DNA of 64,000 bases from Leucobacter luti. GTDB lineage: Bacteria > Actinomycetota > Actinomycetes > Actinomycetales > Microbacteriaceae. The number at the start of each line of letters is the position of its first letter. Positions within the stretch are counted from its first letter, which is position 1. The notes below the pieces were generated by a model. That model was not told the DNA's origin and searched no databases. It worked only from the letters and a program-made list of their open reading frames with translations. Both the position numbers and the translations under genes were made by a program. The stretch covers positions 2,728,001-2,792,000 of the forward strand of contig NZ_CP080492.1 in the NCBI RefSeq assembly GCF_019464495.1, given 5' to 3'. Shown piece after piece: positions 15,688-24,043 of the stretch.

Positions 15688-18072
15688 ATGGGCAAACGAA
15701 TTGCCATTATCGGAGGAGGCCCAGCGGGGCTGTACTTCGCAGTGCTGGCGAAGAAGCTCGATCCGAGCCACGACATCACCATCTGGGAGCGCAACGCCCG
15801 TGACGACACGTTCGGCTTTGGCGTCGTCTTTAGCGACGAGACGCTCAGCGGCATCGAAAATGCCGACCCCGAAGTGTACGCAGCGATGCAGTCCTGTTTC
15901 GCTCAATGGAACGAAATCGACGTCCACTTCAAAGGTGAGCGGATCACGATTGGCGGCCAGGGCTTTGCCGCCACGAGCCGCAAGGAGCTCTTGCTCCTGC
16001 TGCAGGAGCGCGCCCTCGCGCTCGGCGTCACGATTCATTTCCGAACCGAAGCTCCCGATGTCGATGAGCTCTCCCGCGACTACGACCTCGTGGTCGCGTG
16101 CGATGGCATCAATTCTCGCGTGCGGCCGCACTATGCCGATTCGTTCAAGCCGACGCTTGATCCGCGCCAATCGAAGTTCATCTGGCTCGGACTCGATCGC
16201 GCGATCGAAGCCTTTACCTTCCATGTGAAGCACACTCCGTGGGGAATCATGCAGGTCCACGCGTACCCCTACTCAGCTACCGAGAGCACATTCCTCGTTG
16301 AAATGCACGAAGATGTGTGGCGCAGCGCCGGGTTCGACGCAAGCGAGAGCACGAGCTTCCCACCGGGCGTCAGCGACGACGAATCGGTCGCGAAGCTCGG
16401 GGCCATCTTCGCGGAGGAACTGGACGGAGCGACGCTGCTCACGAACAATTCGAAGTGGATCACCTTCAATACCGTGCGCAACGAACAGTGGCGCCACGAA
16501 AACGTCGTGCTCCTGGGCGACGCTGCGCACACGGCTCACTTCTCGATTGGATCCGGGACCAAGCTGGCGCTGGAGGATGCGCTCGCGCTGGCAGCAAATG
16601 TGCATGAGTTCCCAGAGGACCTGCCCGCCGCGCTCGAAGCATATGAAGAGGAACGCCGCCCGGTGGTGCTCTCCCTGCAGCGGGCAGCGCAGGCCTCGCT
16701 TGAGTGGTTTGAGAATATTGGGCAGTACGCGGATCAGGATCCACTGCAATTCGCGTTCAACCTACTCACCCGTTCGCGGCGCATCACCTTCGAAAACCTC
16801 GGCCTCCGAGATGCGGAGTTCGCGGACATCATGCAGCGCGACTTTGCACAGCGGGTATCAGGAGCGGATATCCCAGCGATGTTCCAGCCTGCACAGATTG
16901 GCAAGCTGGAGCTCAAAAACCGGATCATTGTCTCAGCGATGAACCAGTACTCGGCCGAGGACGGCTTGGTGGGGGATTTCCACCTCGTGCACATTGGCAG
17001 CCGGGCGACGGGCGGGGCTGGGCTCATCATGTCCGAGATGATCGCGCCCTCCGCCGATGGCCGGATCTCCCCGGGATGTCCTGGGCTGTACACGGACGAG
17101 CAGCGCAATGCTTGGGCGCGCATTGTCGACTACGTCCACGCCAACTCCACCGCGAAGATCGGCGCCCAAATCGGCCACTCAGGGCGAAAAGGGTCAACGA
17201 AGAAGATGTGGGAGGGAATTGACGATCCCGTGGAAGCTGGTGGCTGGGAAGTCATTGCACCATCCGCAATCCCCTATGGGCCGGGATGCAATGTCCCGCG
17301 CGAGGCCACTTCTGCTGATCTGGATCGCGTCCGAAGCGAATACACGGCGGCCGCACGACGCGCGGATGAGGCCGGATTCGACCTCATCGAGCTCCATGCC
17401 GCACACGGCTACCTGCTCTCTTCGTTCCTTTCGCCGATTGCGAACCAGCGCACGGACTCCTACGGCGGTTCGCTGGAGAATCGGCTGCGCTACCCACTCG
17501 AGGTCTTTGACGCGGTGCGGGCAGTGTGGCCGGAGGAGAAGCCGTTGCTCGTGCGTATCTCGGCGCACGACTGGGTGCCGGGCGGCAACACAGACGAAGA
17601 AGCCGTGGCGATCGCCGCGGCGTTCATCGAACACGGCGCAGACGGAATCGATGTGTCTTCCGGTCAGGTCTCCAAAACCGAGAAGCCGCAGTTTGGTCGG
17701 AGCTACCAGACACCGTTCGCGGATAAGATTCGGAACCGTGTCGCCGAGAAGGCTGGTGTTCCTGTGATCGCGGTCGGCGCGATCTCCTCGTATGACGACG
17801 TGAACTCGCTGCTGCTCGCGGGGCGCTGCGATTTCGTCGCGATCGGCCGCAGCCATCTCTACGATCCCCACTGGACCCTGCACGCCGCGGCTGATCAGGA
17901 GTATCGCGGCGAGGCCGCCGACTGGATTGATCCGTATCGCGCTGGCCGTCGCAAGCCGCCCGTCGCACGAACGGACGCGGTCCGGCCGCGCCTCGAGCTC
18001 CTCACCGGAGCCACACCAGCCGATGGGGTGCACACCCGCTGGATTGGAGGGCAGACCATCCCAGTCTCGTAA
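15688..18072 (+). CDS. Two-domain anthraniloyl-CoA / salicylyl-CoA monooxygenase-reductase
   Basis: A 794-residue fusion. Residues 1 to about 390 are an FAD-binding aromatic hydroxylase (IAIIGGGPAGLYFAVLAKK; GDAAHTAHFSIGSGTKLALEDA). Residues about 395-770 are an Old Yellow Enzyme-type FMN domain (MFQPAQIGKLELKNRI, ELHAAHGYLLSSFLSP, DSYGGSLENR). This architecture is known from 2-aminobenzoyl-CoA monooxygenase/reductase of aerobic anthranilate catabolism and is often annotated salicylyl-CoA 5-hydroxylase/oxidoreductase. It hydroxylates the CoA-activated ring at C5 and can then reduce it. I start at the ATG at 15688 behind AGAAAGGA. No aryl-CoA ligase is in the window, so the CoA thioester must come from elsewhere, possibly IorAB. 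Confidence 0.9.
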   Translation: MGKRIAIIGGGPAGLYFAVLAKKLDPSHDITIWERNARDDTFGFGVVFSDETLSGIENADPEVYAAMQSCFAQWNEIDVHFKGERITIGGQGFAATSRKELLLLLQERALALGVTIHFRTEAPDVDELSRDYDLVVACDGINSRVRPHYADSFKPTLDPRQSKFIWLGLDRAIEAFTFHVKHTPWGIMQVHAYPYSATESTFLVEMHEDVWRSAGFDASESTSFPPGVSDDESVAKLGAIFAEELDGATLLTNNSKWITFNTVRNEQWRHENVVLLGDAAHTAHFSIGSGTKLALEDALALAANVHEFPEDLPAALEAYEEERRPVVLSLQRAAQASLEWFENIGQYADQDPLQFAFNLLTRSRRITFENLGLRDAEFADIMQRDFAQRVSGADIPAMFQPAQIGKLELKNRIIVSAMNQYSAEDGLVGDFHLVHIGSRATGGAGLIMSEMIAPSADGRISPGCPGLYTDEQRNAWARIVDYVHANSTAKIGAQIGHSGRKGSTKKMWEGIDDPVEAGGWEVIAPSAIPYGPGCNVPREATSADLDRVRSEYTAAARRADEAGFDLIELHAAHGYLLSSFLSPIANQRTDSYGGSLENRLRYPLEVFDAVRAVWPEEKPLLVRISAHDWVPGGNTDEEAVAIAAAFIEHGADGIDVSSGQVSKTEKPQFGRSYQTPFADKIRNRVAEKAGVPVIAVGAISSYDDVNSLLLAGRCDFVAIGRSHLYDPHWTLHAAADQEYRGEAADWIDPYRAGRRKPPVARTDAVRPRLELLTGATPADGVHTRWIGGQTIPVS

Positions 18073-18112
18073 CACCAGAGGACGCTCATCCCGCTAGGAT
18101 CACCTGGCGGGG

Positions 18113-18148
18113 CCGACGGGGGAGTGCGGCGCCGCACTCCCCCGTCGG
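18113..18148 (+). terminator. 36-bp perfect palindrome, terminator-like
   Basis: Arms CCGACGGGGGAGTGCGGC (18113-18130) and its exact complement (18131-18148) meet without a spacer. It lies between the monooxygenase and cyclase genes, both on the plus strand. There is no U-tract. It could be a terminator, an RNA-stabilising hairpin or a partial attenuator. Confidence 0.55.
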
Positions 18149-18185
18149 GACCCAGGTCGAACATCTCAAAGAGGAGAACCGCATC

Positions 18186-18956
18186 ATGACCACCACCGAA
18201 ATCGCTGCCGCGCTCGCGAGCGGCAGCCTCCGCATTCTGGATCTCACGAACACGCTGTCATCGGATACACCGACGCTGCGTTTGCCAGCACCGTTCGCGA
18301 ATCTCATTGACTTCAGCATGGAAGAAGTGAGCCGGTACAACGAACCAGGCCCCTTCTGGATGCATCAGAATATCCACACCGGTGAACACATCGGCACCCA
18401 CATCGACGCCCCAGTGCACTGGATCAGCGGTCGTGATGGCGTCGACGTTGCGAGCATTGTGCCGGAACGACTGATCGGCCCAGCGGTGGTGCTCGACTTC
18501 ACGGCGCAGGTCGCCGCGAATCCCGATTATCTGGTCACCATTGAAGATATCCAGGCGTGGGAGGCGGAGCACGGTGTGCTGCCCGACAACGCATGGGTGT
18601 TGTTCCGCACGGGGTGGGATCGATTCTCAGACGATCAGGAGGCGTTCCTCAACGCCGATGACACTGGTTCTCACACGCCCGGCATGACCGCCGAGGCCGC
18701 GAAGTGGCTCGCTGAGGAGACCAATATCTCTGGCGTCGGTGTCGAGACCGTGGGCATCGACGCCGGCCGCGGTGCCGAGCTTGATCCTCCGTTCCCCGCG
18801 CATTACCACCTGCTCGGAAACGACAAGTACGGGATCACCTCGTTGCAGAATCTGGCGCAGCTGCCCCCGACCGGCGCGGTCATCGTCGTCGCTCCGCTTC
18901 CCATCATCGGAGCAGGCGGAAGCCCGTCGCGCGTCTTCGCGCTGATCGACGGATAG
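18186..18956 (+). CDS. Cyclase family protein, isatin hydrolase / kynurenine formamidase-like
   Basis: A 256-residue metal-dependent hydrolase of the cyclase family. The full signature HxGTHxDxPxH is visible as HIGTHIDAPVH, with a further GVGVETVGIDAG segment typical of the fold. Characterised relatives are isatin hydrolase (isatin to isatinate) and bacterial kynurenine formamidase (N-formylkynurenine to kynurenine); both open an indole-derived amide. Next to an indole monooxygenase-like operon and the anthraniloyl-CoA enzyme, isatin hydrolase is the better guess. It has an AAAGAGGAGAA ribosome site and is 9 bases from the downstream RidA gene. Confidence 0.88.
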   Translation: MTTTEIAAALASGSLRILDLTNTLSSDTPTLRLPAPFANLIDFSMEEVSRYNEPGPFWMHQNIHTGEHIGTHIDAPVHWISGRDGVDVASIVPERLIGPAVVLDFTAQVAANPDYLVTIEDIQAWEAEHGVLPDNAWVLFRTGWDRFSDDQEAFLNADDTGSHTPGMTAEAAKWLAEETNISGVGVETVGIDAGRGAELDPPFPAHYHLLGNDKYGITSLQNLAQLPPTGAVIVVAPLPIIGAGGSPSRVFALIDG

Positions 18957-18965
18957 GGGCACACC

Positions 18966-19361
18966 ATGTCACGCACAGTGCTCACCCCAGACGGTATCCA
19001 TCCAGCTCCCGGGTTCAGCCACGTCACGATCGCACCACCGGGAACCACGGTCTACATCGCTGGACAGATGGCGATCGCGCCAGACTTCAGCGTGGTGGGC
19101 GGGGATGACCTCGGACAGCAGACCGCCGCAGCTATGCGCAACGTGAAGCTCGCGATGGACGCGGCGGGACTGACGTGGGACGACGTCGTTCGCCGCACGA
19201 TCTACACGACCGCGCCGACGGAGTTCGGGGTAATCACCGCCGCGATCGAAGAAGTACAGGGGAGCGATCGACACCCCTCGCAGACGATTGTCGGGATCTC
19301 GGGCCTCGCCATTGCGGGCGCGCTGATCGAGATCGAAGTCACCGGCGTGGTCCCCGCATAG
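18966..19361 (+). CDS. RidA family protein (second copy)
   Basis: A 131-residue Rid-fold protein: TTVYIAGQMAIAPDF, AAAMRNVKLAMDAAGLTWDDVVRRTIY and the C-terminal GALIEIEVTGVVP. Like the copy at 13226 it appears to lack the substrate-binding Arg of RidA imine deaminases (GISGLAIAGALIEI), so a hydrolase or isomerase role on an enamine or amide intermediate is possible. It is co-transcribed with the cyclase and followed by an intrinsic terminator. Confidence 0.87.
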   Translation: MSRTVLTPDGIHPAPGFSHVTIAPPGTTVYIAGQMAIAPDFSVVGGDDLGQQTAAAMRNVKLAMDAAGLTWDDVVRRTIYTTAPTEFGVITAAIEEVQGSDRHPSQTIVGISGLAIAGALIEIEVTGVVPA

Positions 19362-19409
19362 CGGTGCGTCGTCGCGCAGGTGCTCGAAGCACCCTGCACG
19401 GTATTGGCG

Positions 19410-19465
19410 CGCACCCGTGGCCGAGAGAGGCGTGGAACTCTCCTCGGCCGCGGGTGCGTTTTTTT
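19410..19465 (+). terminator. Rho-independent terminator after the cyclase-ridA genes
   Basis: A long stem with arms CGCACCCGTGGCCGAG (from 19410) and CTCGGCCGCGGGTGCG (to 19458), one G-U wobble and an inner AGAG/CTCT extension, followed directly by seven T residues (19459-19465). Confidence 0.88.
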
Positions 19466-19561
19466 GGGGTGTCACCCGTGTGCGGGGCGGCGACCTGCGG
19501 CCGGGGAGACAGCGCAACGCGCACCTGTGGCGAGCGGCACGCCCTCCGACTCCGCGGTTGC

Positions 19562-19606
19562 ACACGTCAGGCCTCGCTCCTGCCGCGGAGCCGAGGCCTG
19601 ACGTGT
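19562..19606. terminator. Hairpin terminator of the indole monooxygenase operon
   Basis: Arms ACACGTCAGGCCTCG (19562-19576) and CGAGGCCTGACGTGT (19592-19606), extended inward by CTCC/GGAG with a one-base bulge. It is 25 bases past the stop of the minus-strand FAD oxidoreductase. It has no clear U-tract. Confidence 0.65.
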
Positions 19607-19630
19607 TTGCGTGTGCTGGGATCGACCGCT

Positions 19631-21217
19631 CTACCGCGTGCGACGCGTGATGATGCGCTGAGCGACAATGTGGCCCGATCCAGCGCCAAGGCCGGGGCCG
19701 GGGTGCGTCGCCGCGCCGATATGCCATACGCCAGCAATGGGTGTGCGATGCTCGGCCGAACCGGGGAAGGGCCGCCAGCGCAGGTTCTGATCCAATTCCG
19801 CCGACCCACCGTAGGGATCTCCGGCAATCGCGTTTGGGTTTGCCGCAAGCAAGTCGGTCGGCGCGATGACGTCGGTGCCCAGGATCGTCGACTTCGTGCC
19901 AGGCGCAAACTCCTCAAGCCGATCGAGCACACGATCAACGTAGCGTTGCCGCAGCTCAGCGTCGTCCCACCCGCCACTCGTGTCGATCTGTTCGCGCGCA
20001 TCCCCGATCGGCGCAAACGGCACTTCCTGCAGTTGCAACCACAGTGTGGCCTTCCCCTCGGGAGCCCGGCTCGAATCGACCACGCTCTGCTGTCCGACCA
20101 CGACGGTCGGGGACGAGGGCAGCAACCCGGCTTCGGCCTGCGCACACGCAATCCCGGTGCTGCCAGAGCCATCGCTGAGGTGCACGAGCGGCACTTCCCG
20201 CAGCGCTTCGTCTTCCCACTGCAGCGGCTTGTCAAGCGCGAAGTGCAGTTGCATCGCCGCCCGTCCTGGCCGGTAGCTTGTTGCGGACTTCCGCTGCGTC
20301 GCCACCTCCGGCGCCCGAGCCAGCAGGGTCCCATAGAGCGCGCCAGGTGAGACGCTGGCGAGCACTGTGTCCGCCGTGATAAGCCCTGCCGAGGTCTGCA
20401 CCCCGGTGACCTTGCCACCGGCAGTCACGATCTCCTCCGCCTCGACTCCGGTGCGAATCTCGACCCCGGAATCGCGCAGCAGACTCTCGAACGCTGTGAG
20501 GAATCCCTGGACACCTCCCGTGACGATCGGGAGGCCGAACTGGTGCATCGCCGCAGCAAACACGGGGATCATCATGCCCCCGGTCGCGTGATCCGGCCCT
20601 AGCCCCGAGTGCAGACCCCACGGCGTCCACAACGCGTCCACTTCCCAACCGGTGAACTTGCGGCGGAGATAGCTCCGTGCGCTCGTCAGAGCATCGCGAG
20701 CCAGCTCCTCAACGCCCGCAACTTTCAGCCCGCGCACGGCTTTCCACCCGAGCTTGCCCAGCACCGGGGCGGAGCCGAGCTCGGCGCCGAGCGCCCCGAA
20801 AATCGTGGGTGCGCGCGTGCCGAATTCTTCGAGCATGCCCAGATACGCATCGCGATCAGCCGCTGATGCAAAGCCTTCGGCGGTGCGCGCAGGATCCCGG
20901 TACGCGATCGAGGTGCGGCGTTCGCCCTGTACGTCCGCGGTGCTTGCAGTGACCGCGGTTTCGCTGTTGCTGTAAGCGAGACCCCGCGCTGCGAGTTCCC
21001 CGCCCAGCTCGCCGAAGGCTGCGCTCGACACGAACAAGGGGTGCCAGGAGGAATAGGTGTCGTGCAAGAACCCGGGGACTGTGCGTTCCGGATCGGCGGC
21101 GATGAAACCACCGATCCGATCCGCTCGTTCCAGAAGTACTGTGGGGACCCCAGCTCGCGCGAGCTCTGCGGCCGCGACCATCCCGTTGATACCGCTGCCA
21201 ATGACGACTGTGGTCAT
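19631..21217 (-). CDS. CrtI-like FAD-dependent oxidoreductase
   Basis: A 528-residue NAD(P)/FAD-binding oxidoreductase of the phytoene desaturase/amine oxidase group. The N-terminal dinucleotide fold is VVIGSGINGMVAAAELARAGVPTVLLE with GGF, and the C-terminal FAD motif is GVWHIGAATHPGPGLGAGSGHI. The substrate is not readable. It is the last gene of the operon SDR / monooxygenase / flavin reductase / this gene, and its ATG overlaps the reductase stop. In place of the cofactor-free oxygenase known from Acinetobacter indole operons, it could oxidise a hydroxyindolinone such as dioxindole to isatin. That is inference. Confidence 0.85.
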   Translation of the reverse strand: MTTVVIGSGINGMVAAAELARAGVPTVLLERADRIGGFIAADPERTVPGFLHDTYSSWHPLFVSSAAFGELGGELAARGLAYSNSETAVTASTADVQGERRTSIAYRDPARTAEGFASAADRDAYLGMLEEFGTRAPTIFGALGAELGSAPVLGKLGWKAVRGLKVAGVEELARDALTSARSYLRRKFTGWEVDALWTPWGLHSGLGPDHATGGMMIPVFAAAMHQFGLPIVTGGVQGFLTAFESLLRDSGVEIRTGVEAEEIVTAGGKVTGVQTSAGLITADTVLASVSPGALYGTLLARAPEVATQRKSATSYRPGRAAMQLHFALDKPLQWEDEALREVPLVHLSDGSGSTGIACAQAEAGLLPSSPTVVVGQQSVVDSSRAPEGKATLWLQLQEVPFAPIGDAREQIDTSGGWDDAELRQRYVDRVLDRLEEFAPGTKSTILGTDVIAPTDLLAANPNAIAGDPYGGSAELDQNLRWRPFPGSAEHRTPIAGVWHIGAATHPGPGLGAGSGHIVAQRIITRRTR

Positions 21218-21744
21218 GAACCCTCCGTGCTCCGTTGCGTGGTGGTGCCATGATAGCTGCCAGCGTGGAACACCAGCGGATCCGCTGCGGCGTGCGCGTA
21301 TCGCTGAATCTGACCAATGTAGATGACGTGGTCGCCCGCTTCGTGTCGCGCCACTGTCTCGCACTCAAATGTCGCGAGTGTGCCTTCGAGCACCGGGATT
21401 CCCGCGATTCCTTCGCGCAACGGAACGCCGTCGAACTTGTCGGTGGATCCGGTCGCAAACTGCTTCGATAGATGCTGCTGGTCACTCGCAAGCACATTGA
21501 TCGCAAAGTGGCTTGCGGTCTCGAACGCTGGCAGGCTGCGCAGATGCCGGCCGGGGCACCACAGCACGAGCGGCGGGTCCATCGAAAGCGAGGTGAACGA
21601 GTTTGCGGTCACCCCGATCCGCTCGCCGTCTGGCGCAATCGTGGTCACCACGGTGACCCCGGTGGCGAACTGGCTGAACGCGTTCCGCAAATCACGCGGG
21701 TCGAATGAGTCTGAATCAATCATGGTGCTCATAGTCATAGGCAT
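21214..21744 (-). CDS. Flavin reductase (StyB-like partner)
   Basis: A 176-residue flavin reductase-like domain (FMN-binding split barrel): FATGVTVVTTIAPDGERIGVTANSFTSLSMDPPLVLW and later HFAINVLASDQQHLSKQF. It reduces FAD or FMN with NAD(P)H and hands the flavin to a two-component monooxygenase. It is 23 bases downstream of the StyA-like gene and overlaps the next gene, so it is the obvious partner of that oxygenase. Several Met codons (1, 3, 5, 8) are possible starts. Confidence 0.9.
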   Translation of the reverse strand: MPMTMSTMIDSDSFDPRDLRNAFSQFATGVTVVTTIAPDGERIGVTANSFTSLSMDPPLVLWCPGRHLRSLPAFETASHFAINVLASDQQHLSKQFATGSTDKFDGVPLREGIAGIPVLEGTLATFECETVARHEAGDHVIYIGQIQRYAHAAADPLVFHAGSYHGTTTQRSTEGS

Positions 21745-21767
21745 GATGAATTCCGTGTTCTTTCCGG

Positions 21768-23009
21768 CTACGCGTTCGCTCGCGCGGCCACTTCGGCGAG
21801 GTAGCGCTCGCTACCTTCGGGGGTGAGGAAGTAATCGCCAAAATCGACGGGGTCGGTGAAGCCGTTCGCGAAGCGGTGCGCGACCTCTGGGTACTGCGCT
21901 CCGGCGGCAAGAAGCTGGAGCACGTGGGGCGGCGGAGGGCTCAGCAGAGCGTTCGTCCAGTCGGCCACAGGCTTGATCCGCGCCCAGAACCGCTCAAAAG
22001 TATTCTGCTGGAACGCGCGATCGTAGGGCAGATTCTCATGATCCAGGATCGCATCGAGATAGCTTTGCGCGCACTTTGATGCGTTGTTCGAACCCTGCCC
22101 GGTGATGGGATCGTTCAAGACGACCACGTCCGCCATACCGAGCACGGTGCGACCGGAGGGGAGCTGTAAGACCGGGTGGCGCACCGTTGGCGCGAAGCGG
22201 CCTTGCAGCACACCGAGGTCATCGGTGAGGGCGATATCGCTTGCGCGCTCAGCCTCCCAGGGGAGGTATGTGCGCAGAAAGTCCATTGATGCGTCGAGGT
22301 GCTGCTCGGGAGTGAGGCCCTGCCACCGATCCAGCGGGCCGCCCGGGACACCCTCAAACACGAAGATATGGCAGTCGCCAGTGATCGTGGCCGCAGGAAA
22401 AACGAAGAACTCGCCGACCCCAGGGATGAGATTGAAGCTCACCCGCGAGAAGTCAGGGGTGGGCTCAAAGCCCGTGACGTAGGTGAGGGCGAGCGCACGC
22501 TGTGGCTCAGCGTACGTGCTGCGCTCCGTGTCACGCTCAAAGGCCCGGGCGATCTCGCCCTTCCCCGCAGCGACGATCACGAGCTCAGAATCGAGAGCAT
22601 AGCGTTCGAGGGCAGCGATATCGGCCTCCTCGTATACGATCTCCCCGCCGTTCTGCGTGAACAGCTCCATGAGCGCGGGGAATTTGATCCGCTGATCGAT
22701 CGCGTAGGCGGGGGAGTCGAGCTGCCCCGCCCAGCTGAAAAGCTTCTCGCCCGGCTGCTCTGGGTGTGGAACCGTGAAGCCGATGCCCTCGACCGGGGGC
22801 GCATCCGGCCACAGGTCGACGCCGACGGCGCGCTCATACTCCAGTGCCTTCGAAAACATGCACTGGCTTGAAGCGACGCGACCAGCCCGGATCTCCTCGG
22901 GGGTACGGTCGGAGATGAGGCGCACGTGGAAGCCGTGCATGAGGAGGCCGAGGCCGAGCTGAATGCCGGACTGGCCGGCACCGACGATGGTGATGTGACG
23001 CTGAGACAT
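21768..23009 (-). CDS. StyA-like group E flavoprotein monooxygenase, probable indole monooxygenase
   Basis: A 413-residue FAD monooxygenase of the styrene/indole monooxygenase family: ITIVGAGQSGIQLGLGLLMHG at the N-terminus, DPITGQGSNNASKCAQSY near the FAD site. Aligned by eye to Pseudomonas StyA, the positions that separate styrene from indole enzymes read Ser47-Gln49-Met51, Val73, Ile76 and Ala101. This matches the indole-type set S-Q-M-V/I-I-A as I recall it, not the styrene-type N-V-H-Y-H-S. The expected reaction is epoxidation of indole to indole 2,3-oxide with reduced FAD from the StyB-like partner. It is flanked by an SDR and the reductase, as in iif-type indole operons. Confidence 0.88.
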   Translation of the reverse strand: MSQRHITIVGAGQSGIQLGLGLLMHGFHVRLISDRTPEEIRAGRVASSQCMFSKALEYERAVGVDLWPDAPPVEGIGFTVPHPEQPGEKLFSWAGQLDSPAYAIDQRIKFPALMELFTQNGGEIVYEEADIAALERYALDSELVIVAAGKGEIARAFERDTERSTYAEPQRALALTYVTGFEPTPDFSRVSFNLIPGVGEFFVFPAATITGDCHIFVFEGVPGGPLDRWQGLTPEQHLDASMDFLRTYLPWEAERASDIALTDDLGVLQGRFAPTVRHPVLQLPSGRTVLGMADVVVLNDPITGQGSNNASKCAQSYLDAILDHENLPYDRAFQQNTFERFWARIKPVADWTNALLSPPPPHVLQLLAAGAQYPEVAHRFANGFTDPVDFGDYFLTPEGSERYLAEVAARANA

Positions 23010-23102
23010 GCTGTCCTTTCGAGAATCGCGGCGGATCTTCGGTGATCCATTGGGGGCTGAACGGGTGGAAGCGCTGCGGAGGGGCGTGCGCGCTGGAGAG
23101 CG

Positions 23103-23879
23103 CTACGGTGCGAGCAGCGGGATCGCCGGATCGCGCTGCTCAGGCCCCAGCGCCCCATATCCCCCGTCAACGGCATAGTCGGCGCCGGTGACGAAGCTCG
23201 AGGCGTCTGAGGCGAGGAACGACACGACGCGCCCGATTTCCTCGGGGCGGCCGAGACGACCGAGCATGTGAAAGTGCGCTGCGACGCGATCCGCGTGTTC
23301 CAGATTGCCTCCGGACACCTCTTCAATGACGTTTGACCACGTCCAGCCGGGGCTGACCGAGTTCACCCGAATACCGTCGGGAGCGTAGTCGAGCGCTTGG
23401 AGCTTGGTGAGGTGCACCACCGCGGCTTTGCTGACCGGGTAGACCCAGCGACCGGTTTGCGCGACAGCGGAGGAAATCGATGAGAAGTTGATGATCGCTC
23501 CGGTGCCACGTTGCGCCAAATGCGGTCTGGCGAGCTCCGACAGTCTGGCTCCGCTGACGAGATTGATGTTGAGCCCGGTGAGCCAATCGTCGCGCGAGGT
23601 CTCCGCTCCGTTGTCGAGATAGCTCGCGGCGAGGTTGACAAGCACATCGAGCCGTCCGTGGCGCTCGATGATCCCGGAGATGAGCGCCGCAAGCTGCCTG
23701 TCATCGGAGATGTCGCAGTGCTGCGCATCGATCTCCTCAGGGAGCTGAGCGAGGCCGGCCGCATCTATGTCGGCGACGATCACTGCGGCACCGTCCTGGT
23801 GGAGCACCTCGACGACGCCGCGGCCAATCTTCGTGGCGCCTCCGGTGACGAGGGCCACCTTGTCGGTGAGTGTGGGCAT
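23103..23879 (-). CDS. Short-chain dehydrogenase/reductase, IifB-like by context
   Basis: A 258-residue classical SDR. The cofactor motif is TGGATKIGRG, the active-site Ser lies in NFSSISSAVAQTGRW, and the catalytic pair is YPVSK. The usual NNAG is changed to NLAAS. The C-terminal TGADYAVDGGYG is typical. I start at the ATG at 23879 with a GGAGGA ribosome site; the open frame continues upstream without one. It is first in the operon with the indole monooxygenase-like protein. In Acinetobacter the comparable SDR oxidises the indole dihydrodiol to 3-hydroxyindolin-2-one, and the same role is suggested here. Confidence 0.9.
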   Translation of the reverse strand: MPTLTDKVALVTGGATKIGRGVVEVLHQDGAAVIVADIDAAGLAQLPEEIDAQHCDISDDRQLAALISGIIERHGRLDVLVNLAASYLDNGAETSRDDWLTGLNINLVSGARLSELARPHLAQRGTGAIINFSSISSAVAQTGRWVYPVSKAAVVHLTKLQALDYAPDGIRVNSVSPGWTWSNVIEEVSGGNLEHADRVAAHFHMLGRLGRPEEIGRVVSFLASDASSFVTGADYAVDGGYGALGPEQRDPAIPLLAP

Positions 23880-24043
23880 TGCGATCCTCCGGAGGTTCTT
23901 CGTTGAACTGCCGCACACTATTGGTGCGCGGCCAGGGCGGGTATGCTTTCCCTCAATCAAACGGGGTTGCGGGGCCGGGGGCTATCCACTGCGCGCGAGC
24001 CTTATCCGTTAAACGTCAAGCAACGCAGCGGACGGAGTCAACG

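Noticed and set aside
19175..20350. 391-codon plus-strand frame overlapping ridA, two terminators and the FAD oxidoreductase
   Set aside because: It crosses an intrinsic terminator and is antisense to a coding gene; no domain is recognisable.
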